From positions 620,001 to 684,000 of the forward strand of contig NZ_CP011254.1 in NCBI RefSeq assembly GCF_001006005.1: a stretch of 64,000 nucleotides of DNA, read 5' to 3'. A model generated the notes under the pieces. It did no database searches, had not been told where the DNA came from, and saw nothing but the letters and a program-made list of their open reading frames with translations. Within the stretch, counting starts at the first letter, position 1; every line of letters begins with the position of its first letter. Positions 19,234 through 29,706 of the stretch are shown piece by piece. Source of the stretch: Serratia fonticola (GTDB lineage Bacteria > Pseudomonadota > Gammaproteobacteria > Enterobacterales > Enterobacteriaceae). A program made the translations under genes and the position numbers.

Positions 19234-19689
19234 ATGCAAGAAGGGCAAACCCGTAAAACCTCGTCCTTGAGCATTCTCGCCATCGCTGGGGTGGAGCCGT
19301 ATCAAGAGAAACCGGGCGAAGAGTACATGAACGACGCCCAGTTGACGCATTTCAGGCGCATCCTTGAAGCATGGCGCAACCAACTCAGGGACGAAGTCGA
19401 TCGTACCGTGTCGCATATGCAAGAAGAGGCAGCCAACTTCCCGGATCCGGCAGACCGTGCCACTCAGGAAGAAGAGTTCAGCCTCGAACTGCGTAACCGT
19501 GACCGCGAGCGCAAACTGATCAAAAAGATCGAGAAAACGCTGAAGAAAGTAGAAGACGATGATTTCGGCTTCTGCGAGTCTTGCGGCGTGGAGATTGGCA
19601 TTCGTCGCCTTGAAGCGCGTCCGACTGCTGATTTGTGCATCGACTGCAAGACGTTGGCCGAAATCCGCGAAAAGCAGATGGCCGGCTAA
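19234..19689 (+). CDS. dksA: RNA polymerase-binding transcription factor DksA
   Basis: DksA binds the RNA polymerase secondary channel and works with ppGpp in the stringent response. The protein is 151 aa, almost identical to the E. coli protein. A coiled coil (about residues 33-108) with the tip Asp residues in FPDPADRA is followed by a four-Cys zinc finger (CESCG and CIDC). ATG 19234 has AGGAG 8 nt upstream; the frame opens earlier without family similarity. A GC-rich imperfect hairpin (19704-19732) follows the stop and probably separates it from gluQ. Confidence 0.97.
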   Translation: MQEGQTRKTSSLSILAIAGVEPYQEKPGEEYMNDAQLTHFRRILEAWRNQLRDEVDRTVSHMQEEAANFPDPADRATQEEEFSLELRNRDRERKLIKKIEKTLKKVEDDDFGFCESCGVEIGIRRLEARPTADLCIDCKTLAEIREKQMAG

Positions 19690-19762
19690 GCAGTTGTTAC
19701 CTCCTGCGGCGCGTGCCAATAACGCGCGCCGCACAGAGTTAAGGGAAGCAATCCCTTCAGAT

Positions 19763-20674
19763 ATGCTAGCAAGTCACTATGTGGGGCGCTTTGCCCCATC
19801 GCCTTCCGGGGATCTGCATTTCGGTTCGCTGATTGCCGCTCTGGGAAGCTACCTCCAGGCTCGTGCTCAACGCGGGCAATGGCTGGTACGTATTGAAGAT
19901 ATCGACCCTCCGCGCGAAGTCGCCGGAGCTGCCGGGCGTATCTTATCCGCACTTGAACACTATGGTCTCCACTGGGACGGCCAGGTCATCTATCAATCCC
20001 AACGCTCTGAAGCTTACCGCGCAACCCTTGATTGGCTGCAACGCCAGGATCTCAGCTATTACTGCACCTGTACCCGCAGCCGCATCCAGCAGATCGGCGG
20101 TTTGTACGATGGTCATTGCCGCCAGTTACGGCTTGGCCCGCAGGGTGCCGCAATCCGCTTACGTCAATCAAACCCGGTGTATGCCTTCCACGATCGGTTG
20201 CAGGGCGAGCTACGGGCCGATCCGGCGCTGGCACAGGAAGATTTCATCATCCGCCGCCGCGACGGCCTGTTTGCCTACAATCTGGCGGTGGTGATCGACG
20301 ATCATTTTCAAGGCGTGACCGAAATCGTCCGCGGTGCCGATCTGATCGAACCCACGGTGCGCCAGATTGCGCTGTATCAGCAATTACAGGCACCGGTTCC
20401 CGACTATGTGCATTTGCCACTGGCGCTGGGGAATAACGGCATTAAACTGTCGAAGCAAAATCATGCTCCCGCGCTGCCCACTGGCGATCCACGGCCAGTA
20501 CTGGTTGCTGCCCTGAAGTTTCTGCGCCAACCGCTGCCAGAAAACTGGCAAGATCTTGATCTGCCGTTATTATTGAGCTGGGCGGTTGAGCATTGGCAGT
20601 TGGCAAATGTGCCACGTCAGCAAGCGATCCCACAGTGTGAAAACACAACGGCATTCTCAAAACAGCCGGGGTAA
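19763..20674 (+). CDS. gluQ: Glutamyl-Q tRNA(Asp) synthetase
   Basis: Truncated class I GluRS paralogue that attaches glutamate to queuosine in the anticodon of tRNA(Asp). The protein is 303 aa and contains only the catalytic half. The HIGH-like motif is SPSGDLHFG (near residue 12), the zinc-binding CTC...YDGHC region is intact, and the KMSKS-like motif is KLSKQ. ATG 19763 was chosen by alignment; the frame is open upstream through dksA. It lies 73 bp after dksA, the order found in E. coli. Confidence 0.94.
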   Translation: MLASHYVGRFAPSPSGDLHFGSLIAALGSYLQARAQRGQWLVRIEDIDPPREVAGAAGRILSALEHYGLHWDGQVIYQSQRSEAYRATLDWLQRQDLSYYCTCTRSRIQQIGGLYDGHCRQLRLGPQGAAIRLRQSNPVYAFHDRLQGELRADPALAQEDFIIRRRDGLFAYNLAVVIDDHFQGVTEIVRGADLIEPTVRQIALYQQLQAPVPDYVHLPLALGNNGIKLSKQNHAPALPTGDPRPVLVAALKFLRQPLPENWQDLDLPLLLSWAVEHWQLANVPRQQAIPQCENTTAFSKQPG

Positions 20675-20734
20675 GCTATGATTAGCCGCTATTTTTGTTA
20701 GCGCCATTTTTATCCGTCACTATCGAGGTGTACC

Positions 20735-22282
20735 ATTTTTACCCGAGTAGCCAATTTCTGCCGTAAGGTACTAATCCGCGATGACAAGTTGACCCGCGAA
20801 GATGCGCCGGCCAGCGATAAAAACCAAGTCCGCGAAGAAAGCGCGCCTGCAGAACCGTTAGCAACAACGCCACCGCGCTCTACCGAGAGCGGCAGGGAAA
20901 CACCTGCCCGCCGTCCGGCGCCGCGTAAACGCCCGCCATTTGTAGCCGCAGAGGGAACGCGCTCAATGACCGTTATCCCCCGCGATCAACATGCGATCTC
21001 GCGCAAAGATATCAGCGAAAATGCGCTGAAGGTGCTGTATCGCCTGAATAAATCCGGCTATGAAGCCTATCTGGTCGGCGGCGGTGTACGCGATCTGTTG
21101 CTCGGCAAAAAGCCGAAAGATTTCGACATTACCACCAACGCTACCCCAGAGCAGGTGCGCAAACTGTTCCGCAACTGCCGCCTGGTCGGCCGCCGTTTCA
21201 GGCTGGCGCACGTGATGTTCGGGCCGGAAATCATCGAAGTCGCCACCTTCCGTGGCCACCACGAACAGAGTCAGGAATCTGACAAGAACTCTTCCCAGCA
21301 GGCCCAGAACGGCATGCTGCTGCGCGATAACATCTTCGGTACCATCGAAGACGATGCCCAGCGCCGCGATTTTACCATCAACAGCCTGTATTACGGCGTA
21401 GCCGACTTTGCCCTGCGTGATTACGTTGGGGGCCTGCGCGATCTGCAACAGGGCGTTATCCGCCTGATCGGCGATCCGGAAACCCGCTACCGCGAAGATC
21501 CGGTGCGGATGCTGCGCGCGGTACGCTTTGCCGCCAAGCTGGATATGACCATCAGCGAAGAAACCGCCGAGCCAATTCCACGCCTGGCCTCGCTGCTGCA
21601 CGAAATCCCACCGGCTCGCCTGTTTGAAGAGGCGCTGAAGCTGCTGCAAACGGGTTACGGTTACCAGACCTACCTGAAGCTGTGTGAATATCAGCTGTTC
21701 CAGCCGCTGTTCCCATTGATCGCGCGTAACTTCACGCCGAATCACGACACGCCGATGGAACGCATTCTTGAGCAGGTACTGAAAAATACCGATCATCGCC
21801 TGCAAAACGACAAGCGCGTCAACCCGGCGTTCCTGTTTGCCGCCATGCTGTGGTACCCACTGCTGGAGCACGCACAGAAACTGGCGCAGGAAAGCGGCCT
21901 GGCCTATTACGACGCCTTTGCCCTGGCCATGAACGATGTGTTGGACGAAGAGTGCCGTTCACTGGCAATCCCCAAACGAATCACTACACTGGTACGTGAC
22001 ATCTGGCAACTGCAGTTACGCCTGTCCCGTCGTCAGGGCAAGCGTGCGCACAAACTGATGGAACACCCTAAATTCCGTGCGGCGTATGATTTGCTGGCAC
22101 TGCGTGCCGAAGTGGAAAACAACCCGGAGATGCTGCGTCTTGCCGAATGGTGGGATGAATTCCAGGTGGCCACCGCGGCCCGCCAGAAAAACATGCTGAG
22201 CACGCTAGGCGAAGATCCGGCACCGCGTCGGGCTCGTCAGCGCCGCCCACGCCGCAGGTCTCCAAATAACGAAGGAGCATAA
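20735..22282 (+). CDS. pcnB: Poly(A) polymerase I, AUU start codon
   Basis: PAP I adds poly(A) tails that promote RNA decay and controls plasmid copy number through antisense RNA turnover. The protein is 515 aa. The nucleotidyltransferase core has [10 protein letters not shown] and the catalytic pair Asp129/Asp131 in KDFDITTN. The tail is Arg-rich ([11 protein letters not shown]), an RNA-binding feature. The start is placed at ATT 20735: from there the frame reads [12 protein letters not shown], which matches E. coli PcnB, whose AUU start is established. GAGGTG lies just upstream and there is no ATG before codon 78. Compared with E. coli there are about 50 extra Pro/Arg/Glu-rich residues (about 20-75), not obviously structured. 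Coupled to folK. Confidence 0.93.
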   Translation: MFTRVANFCRKVLIRDDKLTREDAPASDKNQVREESAPAEPLATTPPRSTESGRETPARRPAPRKRPPFVAAEGTRSMTVIPRDQHAISRKDISENALKVLYRLNKSGYEAYLVGGGVRDLLLGKKPKDFDITTNATPEQVRKLFRNCRLVGRRFRLAHVMFGPEIIEVATFRGHHEQSQESDKNSSQQAQNGMLLRDNIFGTIEDDAQRRDFTINSLYYGVADFALRDYVGGLRDLQQGVIRLIGDPETRYREDPVRMLRAVRFAAKLDMTISEETAEPIPRLASLLHEIPPARLFEEALKLLQTGYGYQTYLKLCEYQLFQPLFPLIARNFTPNHDTPMERILEQVLKNTDHRLQNDKRVNPAFLFAAMLWYPLLEHAQKLAQESGLAYYDAFALAMNDVLDEECRSLAIPKRITTLVRDIWQLQLRLSRRQGKRAHKLMEHPKFRAAYDLLALRAEVENNPEMLRLAEWWDEFQVATAARQKNMLSTLGEDPAPRRARQRRPRRRSPNNEGA

Positions 22283-22776
22283 TGATCCGCGTTTATATCG
22301 CGCTGGGTAGCAATCTGGCGCAACCTTTGCAACAGGTGAAGACCGCGCTGGAGGCGTTGGAGCATATTCCACGCACCCGTCTGATCGTTTGTTCACCGCT
22401 GTACCGCACCAAGCCGCTGGGGCCACAGAACCAGCCGGATTATCTCAACGCGGTGGTGGCACTGGATACCCAGTTGCCACCGGAACAGCTGCTCGATCAC
22501 ACCCAGGCGATTGAACGCAATCAGGGCCGAGTGCGCAAAGATGAACGCTGGGGCCCTCGCACGCTGGATCTGGATATGATGTTGTACGGCGATCTGGTGA
22601 TCGACACCGAACGCCTCACCGTGCCCCATTACGGCCTGAAAGAACGTGAATTTATGCTCTACCCGCTGGCGGATATCGCTCCGGATCTGGTATTCCCAGA
22701 CGGTGAAACCCTCGCGGAGTGCTTACAACGCGTGCCAAAAAACGGCATGACGCTGTGGCATCAACCCAAGGGTTGA
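22282..22776 (+). CDS. folK: 2-amino-4-hydroxy-6-hydroxymethyldihydropteridine pyrophosphokinase FolK
   Basis: Transfers pyrophosphate from ATP to the pterin, the step before dihydropteroate synthase in folate synthesis. The protein is 164 aa. Signature segments are ALGSNLAQP at the N-terminus and WGPRTLDLDMMLYG with the metal-binding DLD. ATG 22282 overlaps the pcnB stop by one base, with GAAGGAG upstream. Its 3' end overlaps the 3' end of the convergent qseC by 16 bp. In E. coli panB follows folK; here qseCB intervenes. Confidence 0.96.
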   Translation: MIRVYIALGSNLAQPLQQVKTALEALEHIPRTRLIVCSPLYRTKPLGPQNQPDYLNAVVALDTQLPPEQLLDHTQAIERNQGRVRKDERWGPRTLDLDMMLYGDLVIDTERLTVPHYGLKEREFMLYPLADIAPDLVFPDGETLAECLQRVPKNGMTLWHQPKG

Positions 22777-24146
22777 ATACCACTCCCAGACAACGTTAAC
22801 GTCGCGATAAACCCACCTTCCGTCCGATTGGCAAAGCTCACCCGCAGTCCGTGCAAGCCGGCAATCCGCTGCACAATGGACAAACCCAGCCCGCTTCCCG
22901 TCTGTTCCTGCCCCGGTGGGCGATAAAAGCGCTCCCCCAGTCTTTCCAGATGCTCAGCCGTGACGCCAGGGCCGTCGTCCTCCACCGTCAGTTGCCGCTG
23001 GCTGAGCGTGACCGTTACCGTGCCACCGGCCGGAGTGTAACGTATCGCATTGTCCACCAGATTGCGCACCAACAACGATAACAGCAGCGGCTGGCCCGAT
23101 AGTGCAGGAGGTTCGCCCTGCTGCTGGTAACGCAGTGTGATCCCGGAGGTATGCGCCTGTCGATCCAGCTCCGCCAGGGTCATCGGCACCAGTTGGCACC
23201 AGTCGACCAAGGCCAGATCGTGCAAATCGGCGAGCGAGTCCAGCCGGGACAGGGTGAGCAGTTGGTCCACCAGGCGCGTGGCTCGATCGATACCCACCGT
23301 TAGGTTATTCACTGCATGTTCACGCATGGGCACATCGTCCCCCGCCAGTTGCACCACCTCGGTCTGCACCCGCAATGCGGCCAATGGGCTGCGCAACTCA
23401 TGGGCAGCATCCGAAGTAAACCGACGCTCACGCACCAGCAGGCTATTAATGCGCGTAAACAGCGTATTCAGCGCTTCCACCAACGGGCGCACCTCACTGG
23501 GTACCTGGTGTGCATTCAGCGGCGTAGCATCGTCTGGAGCTCGTTGGCGTAGGCTGGCGGCCACCTCACGCAACGGTCTTAGCTCGCGGCCAACCATCAG
23601 GGCGATCAGCAACATCAGGATCGGCAACGTCACCAGCCAGGGCAGCAACTGCCCCATCACCAACCCCAACGCCATATCATGCCGATAATCCCATTCCTGG
23701 CCGACCACAATGCGGTAACGCCCATCCGGGCTGGTGAGCCATAGCAACCGCCAACTGTCGCTATCTTCTTTGCGTTGACCATCGACAAATCCTTGTCGCT
23801 CACCGTCAAACTGAAAATCCTCACCGTTCTCACCGTCGTTGAGCAGCATGCGCCCATCGTGGGAAAAGATGGCGAACGCCAACGCATCATCGTCCTGCTC
23901 TCCGCGCTTGCCGTGGTTCAGCATCTTCTTGGTTTTTGGCAGGCTGCGCACTTGCTGATTAGCCAGCAAATCCCCCAGATCGGCGGTCGCCAGCCGTTTG
24001 GCAAACAGCATCTGTTGGGTGTCGAACACTTCGTTGATATTGTGGCGCGTCATCATCCACGCCACCATGCTGGCGGAGCACCAGGTCAGCAATGCCAGCA
24101 GGCTGAAGATCAGGATCAGCCGCAACCGCAAACTCAATGACTTCAC
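22761..24146 (-). CDS. qseC: Two-component sensor histidine kinase QseC
   Basis: Membrane sensor of the QseBC pair, reported to respond to autoinducer-3, adrenaline and noradrenaline in E. coli and tied to polymyxin-type envelope responses. The protein is 461 aa. TM1 is about residues 8-30; the periplasmic domain (31-165) keeps the family-specific [25 protein letters not shown] and [14 protein letters not shown] blocks; TM2 is 166-186. A HAMP-like linker precedes the H-box DAAHELRSP (His249), N-box NLVDNAIRY and G-boxes DDGPG and GSGLGLSIV. It overlaps qseB by 4 bp. A PmrB-type name is possible, but the sensor domain fits QseC best. Confidence 0.88.
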   Translation of the reverse strand: MKSLSLRLRLILIFSLLALLTWCSASMVAWMMTRHNINEVFDTQQMLFAKRLATADLGDLLANQQVRSLPKTKKMLNHGKRGEQDDDALAFAIFSHDGRMLLNDGENGEDFQFDGERQGFVDGQRKEDSDSWRLLWLTSPDGRYRIVVGQEWDYRHDMALGLVMGQLLPWLVTLPILMLLIALMVGRELRPLREVAASLRQRAPDDATPLNAHQVPSEVRPLVEALNTLFTRINSLLVRERRFTSDAAHELRSPLAALRVQTEVVQLAGDDVPMREHAVNNLTVGIDRATRLVDQLLTLSRLDSLADLHDLALVDWCQLVPMTLAELDRQAHTSGITLRYQQQGEPPALSGQPLLLSLLVRNLVDNAIRYTPAGGTVTVTLSQRQLTVEDDGPGVTAEHLERLGERFYRPPGQEQTGSGLGLSIVQRIAGLHGLRVSFANRTEGGFIATLTLSGSGIQPLG

Positions 24147-24805
24147 GGTTCATCCCCCAACGTGTAGCCCACGCCATGTACGGTGCGGATAAAACCATTA
24201 CCCAACTTGCGCCGCAGATGATGGATATGGACCTCAACCGCGTTACTGCTCACGTCGTCATCCCAGTTATACAGTTTTTCCTGGATCAGCGGCCGTGCCA
24301 GCACACGCCCCTTGTTGTGCAGAAACAGTTCCAGCACCGCCAGTTCGCGCGGGGTCAGCGTCACGGGCTCACCGTTGCAGCTCACGCTGCGGGATGCGGC
24401 ATCAAACACCAGGTTGCCGTGGACCAGTTGAGGCGTCAGTTGCCCATGGCGGCGGCGGATCAACGCCTGTAACCGCGCGGCAACCTCCGTTAGAGCAAAA
24501 GGCTTGCACAGGTAATCATCGGCTCCGCTTTGCAACCCGCTGACACGCTGTTCCAACGCGTCACGCGCGGTCAGGATCAGCACCGGCACATCCTGCCCGG
24601 CCTGACGCCACTGGCGCAGCAGATCCAACCCGTCCAACCCCGGCAAGCTGAGATCGAGGATCACCGCATCATAAGGTGCACTGTCCAGGGCGTTCTTACC
24701 GACGATGCCATCGGTAAACCAGTCGAGGTTAAACCCCAGCTTGGTCAAGCCCGCCTTGATGCCATCACCGATCAGTTTGTCATCTTCAATCAACAGAATT
24801 CTCAT
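24143..24805 (-). CDS. qseB: Response regulator QseB
   Basis: OmpR/PhoB-family transcription factor paired with QseC. The protein is 220 aa. The receiver domain has the acidic pair EDD at 7-9, phospho-acceptor Asp51 and Lys near LCKPFA. The C-terminal winged helix has the recognition segment [21 protein letters not shown] ([15 protein letters not shown]). ATG 24805 has GGGAGA upstream and matches MRILLIEDD starts of the family. A QseB/PmrA-type direct repeat lies 39 bp upstream, so autoregulation is likely. Confidence 0.9.
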   Translation of the reverse strand: MRILLIEDDKLIGDGIKAGLTKLGFNLDWFTDGIVGKNALDSAPYDAVILDLSLPGLDGLDLLRQWRQAGQDVPVLILTARDALEQRVSGLQSGADDYLCKPFALTEVAARLQALIRRRHGQLTPQLVHGNLVFDAASRSVSCNGEPVTLTPRELAVLELFLHNKGRVLARPLIQEKLYNWDDDVSSNAVEVHIHHLRRKLGNGFIRTVHGVGYTLGDEP

Positions 24806-24843
24806 GCGCTCTCCCTTTGGACAGACCATTACATCATAAGCTT

Positions 24844-24860
24844 CTTAAGAACATCTTAAC
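24844..24860. promoter_or_regulatory. QseB/PmrA-type binding site before qseBC
   Basis: CTTAAG, 5 bp, CTTAAC is a direct repeat matching the CTTAA-N6-CTTAA pattern bound by QseB and PmrA. It sits in the qseB-panB divergent gap, 39-55 bp from the qseB start. It could also reach the panB promoter. Confidence 0.6.
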
Positions 24861-24967
24861 CATCAGCATCGGAGCTACCCACCCCTGAAGGGTTACAGTA
24901 GAATGACAACACTTTTTACCACCGTGCTACAAATCCAGGCCGCGCGGTTACTGCAGGAGACGTTGTG

Positions 24968-25762
24968 ATGAAACCTACCACCCTGAGCCATTTACGCCAG
25001 TGGAAGCAGGAGCAGCGCAAGTTTGCGACTATTACCGCCTACGATGCCAGCTTTGCCCAGCTGTTTGAAGAACAAGGTATTAAAGTATTACTGGTCGGCG
25101 ACTCGCTAGGGATGACGCTGCAAGGGCATGACTCAACGCTGCCGGTAACCGTGGCCGACGTGGCTTACCATACCCGCGCGGTACGCCGTGGGGCACCAGC
25201 CAGCCTGCTGTTGGCCGACCTGCCTTTCATGAGTTACGCCACGCCTGAGCTTGCCTGCCAAAGCGCGGCCGAGGTGATGCGCGCCGGGGCCAACATGGTC
25301 AAAATAGAAGGCGGCAGTTGGCTTTGCGAAACGGTGAAAATGCTCGCGGAGCGCGCCGTCCCCGTCTGCGGCCATCTTGGCCTCACGCCACAATCTGTCA
25401 ACGTGTTTGGCGGCTACAAGGTACAGGGGCGTGACGAGTTGGCGGCCAAGCAACTGCTGATCGACGCCCAGAATCTGGAGCTGGCCGGTATGCAGCTGTT
25501 GGTGCTGGAGTGCGTACCAACCGAACTGGCCCGCCAGGTTACTGAAGCCTTGTCGATCCCGGTGATCGGTATTGGTGCCGGCAACGCTACCGATGGCCAG
25601 ATCCTGGTGATGCATGACGCCTTGGGGATCACCGGCGGCCATACCCCTAAATTTGCCAAAAACTTTCTGGCGCAGGGCGGCGATATTCGCGGTGCCGTGC
25701 AGCTGTATATTCGGGAAGTCGAGCAAGGGATTTATCCCGACGAAGAGCACTCGTTCAACTGA
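24968..25762 (+). CDS. panB: 3-methyl-2-oxobutanoate hydroxymethyltransferase PanB
   Basis: First step of pantothenate synthesis: adds a hydroxymethyl group from methylene-THF to ketoisovalerate. The protein is 264 aa. Visible signatures are VGDSLGM with the metal-binding Asp, KIEGG and [14 protein letters not shown] 24968 was chosen (AGGAG 8 nt upstream; matches MKPTT starts); the GTG at 24965 directly before it is also possible. panC follows after 205 bp that include an ERIC. panB, panC and panD together supply pantothenate for CoA. Confidence 0.96.
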   Translation: MKPTTLSHLRQWKQEQRKFATITAYDASFAQLFEEQGIKVLLVGDSLGMTLQGHDSTLPVTVADVAYHTRAVRRGAPASLLLADLPFMSYATPELACQSAAEVMRAGANMVKIEGGSWLCETVKMLAERAVPVCGHLGLTPQSVNVFGGYKVQGRDELAAKQLLIDAQNLELAGMQLLVLECVPTELARQVTEALSIPVIGIGAGNATDGQILVMHDALGITGGHTPKFAKNFLAQGGDIRGAVQLYIREVEQGIYPDEEHSFN

Positions 25763-25780
25763 GTGACCGGCCACGATTGA

Positions 25781-25909
25781 TATACCCTATGGATTTCAAG
25801 TTGCAGCTAGGCGACAAGCTTACTCATCCCCAGGAGCTTACTTTTGGGTAAGTGACTGGGGTGAGTAAGTGCAGGTAACAACGCTGCAACTTGAAAGACG
25901 ACGGGTATA
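25781..25909. repeat. ERIC element 3 inside the panB-panC gap
   Basis: A complete 129-bp ERIC with matching ends (TATACCC and GGGTATA), outer arms TTTCAAGTTGCAGC and GCTGCAACTTGAAA, and the core. It lies between two genes of one transcription unit, so it is expected to be transcribed and to fold in the pan mRNA. Confidence 0.95.
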
Positions 25910-25967
25910 GCTAACTAGCTTATCCCCTGGTACTTCAACACCGGGGGAGACACCGAGGAGTTATGGA

Positions 25968-26822
25968 ATGGTAATTATCGAAACCCTGCCACTGCTGCGC
26001 CAACAGATCCGCCGCTGGCGGCAAGAGGGCAAACGCGTTGCGCTGGTGCCCACCATGGGCAATCTGCATGAGGGCCATATGACGCTGGTGGAAGAAGCCC
26101 GCGCCCGTGCCGACGTGGTAGTAGTGAGCATTTTCGTTAACCCGCTGCAGTTCGAACGTGCAGACGATCTGGAGCGCTATCCGCGCACCTTGCAGGAAGA
26201 CTGTGAAAAGCTCAATCGCCGTAATGTCGAGTTGATCTTCGCCCCTGCCCCGGCAGAAATTTACCCCAAAGGGCTGGAAGAACACACCAGCGTCGACGTA
26301 CCGGTGATCTCCACCATGTTGGAAGGCGCCAGCCGTCCTGGCCACTTCCGCGGTGTTTCCACCATCGTCAGCAAACTGTTCAATCTGATCCAACCGGATC
26401 TGGCCTGCTTTGGCGAGAAGGATTATCAGCAGTTGGCGTTGATCCGCAAGATGGTGGCGGATATGGGCTATGACATTGATATCGTTGGTGTACCAACGGT
26501 GCGGGCCAAAGACGGGCTGGCGCTTAGCTCCCGCAACGGCTATCTCACCGCAGAAGAACGCAAGATCGCGCCACAGTTGAGCAAAATCATGAACGCCCTG
26601 GCAGAGCAGCTCGGCAACGGCGAACGCCACATCGAAGAGTTGCTGGCGCAGACGGCCGAAAAACTGCGCGCAGCAGGTTTCACCCCAGACGAGCTGTTTA
26701 TTCGCGATGCCGACACGCTGCAACCGCTGGGCGTAGAAAGCCGCCGGGCCGTGGTGCTGATGGCCGCCTGGTTGGGCAAAGCCCGCCTGATCGATAATCA
26801 ACAGGTCGATCTGACACAGTAA
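25968..26822 (+). CDS. panC: Pantothenate synthetase PanC
   Basis: Joins pantoate and beta-alanine with ATP to give pantothenate. The protein is 284 aa. The HIGH-like motif is MGNLHEGHM, and the KMSKS-like position is [10 protein letters not shown]. Conserved FVNPLQF and GEKDYQQL are present. SD GAGG lies a few bases before the ATG. Second gene of the pan cluster; beta-alanine is provided by PanD encoded just downstream. Confidence 0.97.
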   Translation: MVIIETLPLLRQQIRRWRQEGKRVALVPTMGNLHEGHMTLVEEARARADVVVVSIFVNPLQFERADDLERYPRTLQEDCEKLNRRNVELIFAPAPAEIYPKGLEEHTSVDVPVISTMLEGASRPGHFRGVSTIVSKLFNLIQPDLACFGEKDYQQLALIRKMVADMGYDIDIVGVPTVRAKDGLALSSRNGYLTAEERKIAPQLSKIMNALAEQLGNGERHIEELLAQTAEKLRAAGFTPDELFIRDADTLQPLGVESRRAVVLMAAWLGKARLIDNQQVDLTQ

Positions 26823-26852
26823 GCCCTTTATTGTACAGTCGTTGCCGTTTTT

Positions 26853-26882
26853 ACCCGGTTGGCGGTAGACTGGCCGGGTTTT
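26853..26882 (+). terminator. Possible terminator between panC and panD
   Basis: ACCCGG pairs with CCGGGT over a 15-nt loop and is followed by TTTTC. The stem is only 6 bp, so partial read-through to panD is possible. Confidence 0.4.
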
Positions 26883-26958
26883 CGGTGACGATAAATAGTG
26901 CAAGGAAGCAGTTCTTCTTCAGCCGCCTGAAAAGGCCGATATTCAGTTAGGTAACGCT

Positions 26959-27339
26959 ATGATACGTACTATGTTGCAAGGCAAGCTGCATCGGGTGAAA
27001 GTGACTCAGGCTGACCTGCACTACGAAGGCTCCTGCGCCATTGACCAGGATTTTCTGGAAGCCGCCGGGATCCTGGAATATGAAGCGATCGATATTTACA
27101 ACGTGGATAACGGCCAACGTTTCTCCACCTATGCCATCGCCGCCGAACGCGGTTCGCGCATTATTTCGGTCAACGGTGCGGCCGCCCGCTGTGCCTGTGT
27201 GGGTGACAAACTGATCATCTGTTCTTACGTGCAGATGAGCGATGCCGATGCCCGCCAGCACCACCCCAAAGTCGCCTACTTCGAAGGTGACAATCACTTG
27301 CAACGCAAGGCAAAAGCCGTCCCCGTTCAGGTTGCCTAA
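26959..27339 (+). CDS. panD: Aspartate 1-decarboxylase PanD (pro-enzyme)
   Basis: Pyruvoyl enzyme that makes beta-alanine from aspartate for PanC. The protein is 126 aa. Self-cleavage occurs between Gly24 and Ser25 in YEGSCAID; Ser25 becomes the pyruvoyl group. The conserved [11 protein letters not shown] and [12 protein letters not shown] segments are present. It is 136 bp from panC, without the yadD gene that separates them in E. coli. Confidence 0.97.
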   Translation: MIRTMLQGKLHRVKVTQADLHYEGSCAIDQDFLEAAGILEYEAIDIYNVDNGQRFSTYAIAAERGSRIISVNGAAARCACVGDKLIICSYVQMSDADARQHHPKVAYFEGDNHLQRKAKAVPVQVA

Positions 27340-27340
27340 A

Positions 27341-27363
27341 AAATCGGGCGCTTTCTGCGCCCG
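27341..27363 (-). terminator. Terminator between panD and yadE
   Basis: A 7-bp perfect GC stem (CGGGCGC with GCGCCCG, 5-nt loop) has ATTTTTT on the minus-strand side, giving a good terminator for yadE. On the plus strand the TCTTCTCTC tail is weaker. Confidence 0.75.
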
Positions 27364-27371
27364 TCTTCTCT

Positions 27372-28664
27372 CTATTCTGTTACCGTCACACCCGGCAATG
27401 CACCAGGCTTGTTGGCTATCCGCTCCGCCATGGTAGGGATGGAGTCGGTACGCAGGATATACAGCCGTTTCAAGGTATAAGGATTATCACCCGGTTTCAC
27501 TTTGCCCTGCACCGTGGTCACGGCCAAATGCAGCCCGGCATCTTTTGCCGCCTGGATCGCCTTTTGGTTATAGCCACCAAATGGATAGGAAAGGTACAAC
27601 ACATGCGGGTTAAACTGCTCCAGCGCCCGTCTTGAGTGTTCAAAGTCGAATTCGATATTATGCAGTGAACGGCTAAGCAGGATCGGCCTACGGTTGCCAT
27701 CGGTACGATGTAGGAAATGGGTGTGTGACTGGATATCAAACACATCCTGGATCGTTTTCAGCTCTGAAATGCTCATAAACTGCAGCGAATCCGGATTCCA
27801 TTTCTGTGGGTGACGTTTGATACGCGAAGAGATGATAAACGCCGTAGCGCGGAAACCGTAATCCTTCAGTACCGGATACGCATAGCGATAAACCGACTTC
27901 AACCCGTCATCAAAAGTCAGCAGCACCACTTTGCCCGGCAGGTTGATTTGATTATTCAGGTAGGCTTCCAGCTGATACATCGAGATGGTGTCATAACCCG
28001 TCTGCTTCAAATAGGTCATCTGGTTGCTGAAGGCCACGTCCGAGGTGGTCGTCGAGGTATTGCGGAAACGTTTGTTCTCTTCGTTTTTCAGCAGGTGATG
28101 ATAGGTCAGCACCGGAATGCCGTTGTCGACTTCGCAGTCCAACTCACTGACAAATCCCAGACGATCGCCGATATTGACCTCATACCAGGTGTTATTCAGC
28201 CGATCTTTCAGCTTGCCGATAATCGGATAGCGCAGGTTCTCTTCCAGTACGCCAAAGATTTCACTTTTATTATCCGCCGCCGTGTAGACGTTAATTGCGC
28301 GCTGGGTGATCAGATTCTGGTTGGTCAGCGGTTTGTTCAGATCTCCCAGATCGTCCTTCACCTTACGGGTTTTGCTGATGGTGCGAACGTCGTTTTTATC
28401 GATAAAGCCGGTGCCATTGCCAAACTTAAGCTCGTAATATTCCGCATCCGCCGGGAACATCTGGATCAGTTGCCCTTTTTTCACTTCACCGACCGGGATC
28501 ACATGCTCACCGATCAACGAATAAACCTCGCTGTTACGCTGCACTTCCATGTATTGGGCTTGAATAGCACTGTCTTCTGACAGCAAATCCGCCAACGCCG
28601 CCGGTGCCAACAGCGACATAACAATGCCGAGTAGCCCTGCTGCTATCTTATGTTGAGGCTGCAT
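27372..28664 (-). CDS. yadE: Exported polysaccharide deacetylase-family protein YadE
   Basis: The protein is 430 aa. It has a signal peptide (cut near ALA-D, residue 25), an N-terminal region of about 150 residues with SH3-like features, and a C-terminal NodB-type deacetylase domain. Catalytic signs are TFDDG (metal Asp and catalytic Asp), SHTHF (metal His pair) and YPFGG. It matches E. coli YadE in position (next to panD) and general type. The substrate is unknown; an N-acetylated glycan of the envelope is a reasonable guess. Confidence 0.85.
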   Translation of the reverse strand: MQPQHKIAAGLLGIVMSLLAPAALADLLSEDSAIQAQYMEVQRNSEVYSLIGEHVIPVGEVKKGQLIQMFPADAEYYELKFGNGTGFIDKNDVRTISKTRKVKDDLGDLNKPLTNQNLITQRAINVYTAADNKSEIFGVLEENLRYPIIGKLKDRLNNTWYEVNIGDRLGFVSELDCEVDNGIPVLTYHHLLKNEENKRFRNTSTTTSDVAFSNQMTYLKQTGYDTISMYQLEAYLNNQINLPGKVVLLTFDDGLKSVYRYAYPVLKDYGFRATAFIISSRIKRHPQKWNPDSLQFMSISELKTIQDVFDIQSHTHFLHRTDGNRRPILLSRSLHNIEFDFEHSRRALEQFNPHVLYLSYPFGGYNQKAIQAAKDAGLHLAVTTVQGKVKPGDNPYTLKRLYILRTDSIPTMAERIANKPGALPGVTVTE

Positions 28665-28736
28665 GGTTTGTTCTGCTTACGAGTGCGTCATGAAAAAATG
28701 AAGAAAATGTGGAGCGCCAGCATAGCACGATTCGCC

Positions 28737-28927
28737 CTCACCCCAACCCTCTCCCACAGGGAGAGGGAGCTGTTAGCCCCTGCTCTTTTGGAAGTTAAGG
28801 GCTCATCTCAGCAAACTCGATCGCCCACTCATCCAAAGTGAGTCAGTCTGTGCTCATGAAGAATCACTACGCTTTCAGCCCAACTCGATCGGTCCCCTCT
28901 CACTAAAGGAGAGGGTTAGGGGGTGGG
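28737..28927. repeat. Paired REP-like inverted repeat
   Basis: The left unit (28737-28768) holds CACCCCAACCCTCTCCC and then GGGAGAGGG. The right unit (28894-28927) holds CCCTCTC, GAGAGGG and TTAGGGGGTGGG. The two are inverted copies of one palindromic unit about 120 bp apart, and ACTCGATCG occurs near both inner sides. This is the form of a BIME/REPIN-type extragenic element between yadH and yadE. Confidence 0.65.
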
Positions 28928-28935
28928 AAATGACA

Positions 28936-29706
28936 TCAGGAACGCAAGCCGCGGCCACGCTCAATCAGATACCAGGCCAGCCCGTAGAACACCGCAATGA
29001 ACGCTACCAGCACCAGCATGGTCAGCGCTAACGGCACGTCGGAAATGCCCAGGAAGCCGAAGCGAAAACCGCTGATCATGTAGACGATAGGGTTCAGTTT
29101 GGAGACCGCCTGCCAGAACGGCGGTAACAGCGTCAGCGAGTAAAATACCCCGCCCAGATAAGTCAGCGGCGTCAGCACAAAGGTCGGGATCAGGCTGATA
29201 TCGTCGAACGTGTTGGCAAAGACGGCATTAAGCAAACCGCCTAGCGAGAACAGGATCGCCGTTAATAGCAGCGTCACCGCGATCACCCACCAGGAATGGA
29301 CTACCAGGGGAACGAAGAACAGCGAGATCACCGTCACCAGGATCCCCACACAGATACCACGCGCTACGCCACCGCCAACATAACCGGCAATCACCACGTG
29401 CGTCGGCACCGGTGCCACCAGCAACTCTTCAATATTCCGCTGGAACTTGGCACTAAAGAAAGACGCCGCCACGTTAGCGTAGGAGTTAGTGATCACCGCC
29501 ATCATGATCAGGCCCGGCACGATAAACTGCATATAATCAAAACCGTGCATCTCACCAATACGCGACCCAATCAGGTTGCCAAAGATGATGAAATACAGGG
29601 TCATGGTGATCACTGGCGGTACCAGCGTCTGGATCCAGATGCGGGCGAAGCGGTTGATCTCTTTGGCCCAGATGCTTTTCAAGGCCACCCAATACAAATG
29701 CATCAT
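28936..29706 (-). CDS. yadH: ABC-2 type transporter permease YadH
   Basis: Inner-membrane permease paired with YadG. The protein is 256 aa with six predicted membrane segments and the ABC-2 signature region (LTPLTYLGGVFYSL, then the SGFRFGF segment). The ATG overlaps the yadG stop by 4 bp. The substrate is not known; the family exports drugs, polysaccharides or lipids. Confidence 0.92.
   Translation of the reverse strand: MMHLYWVALKSIWAKEINRFARIWIQTLVPPVITMTLYFIIFGNLIGSRIGEMHGFDYMQFIVPGLIMMAVITNSYANVAASFFSAKFQRNIEELLVAPVPTHVVIAGYVGGGVARGICVGILVTVISLFFVPLVVHSWWVIAVTLLLTAILFSLGGLLNAVFANTFDDISLIPTFVLTPLTYLGGVFYSLTLLPPFWQAVSKLNPIVYMISGFRFGFLGISDVPLALTMLVLVAFIAVFYGLAWYLIERGRGLRS

Noticed and set aside
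19559..19762. Longer N-terminus for gluQ running back through dksA
   Set aside because: The extension is an out-of-frame reading of dksA; family alignment begins at ATG 19763.
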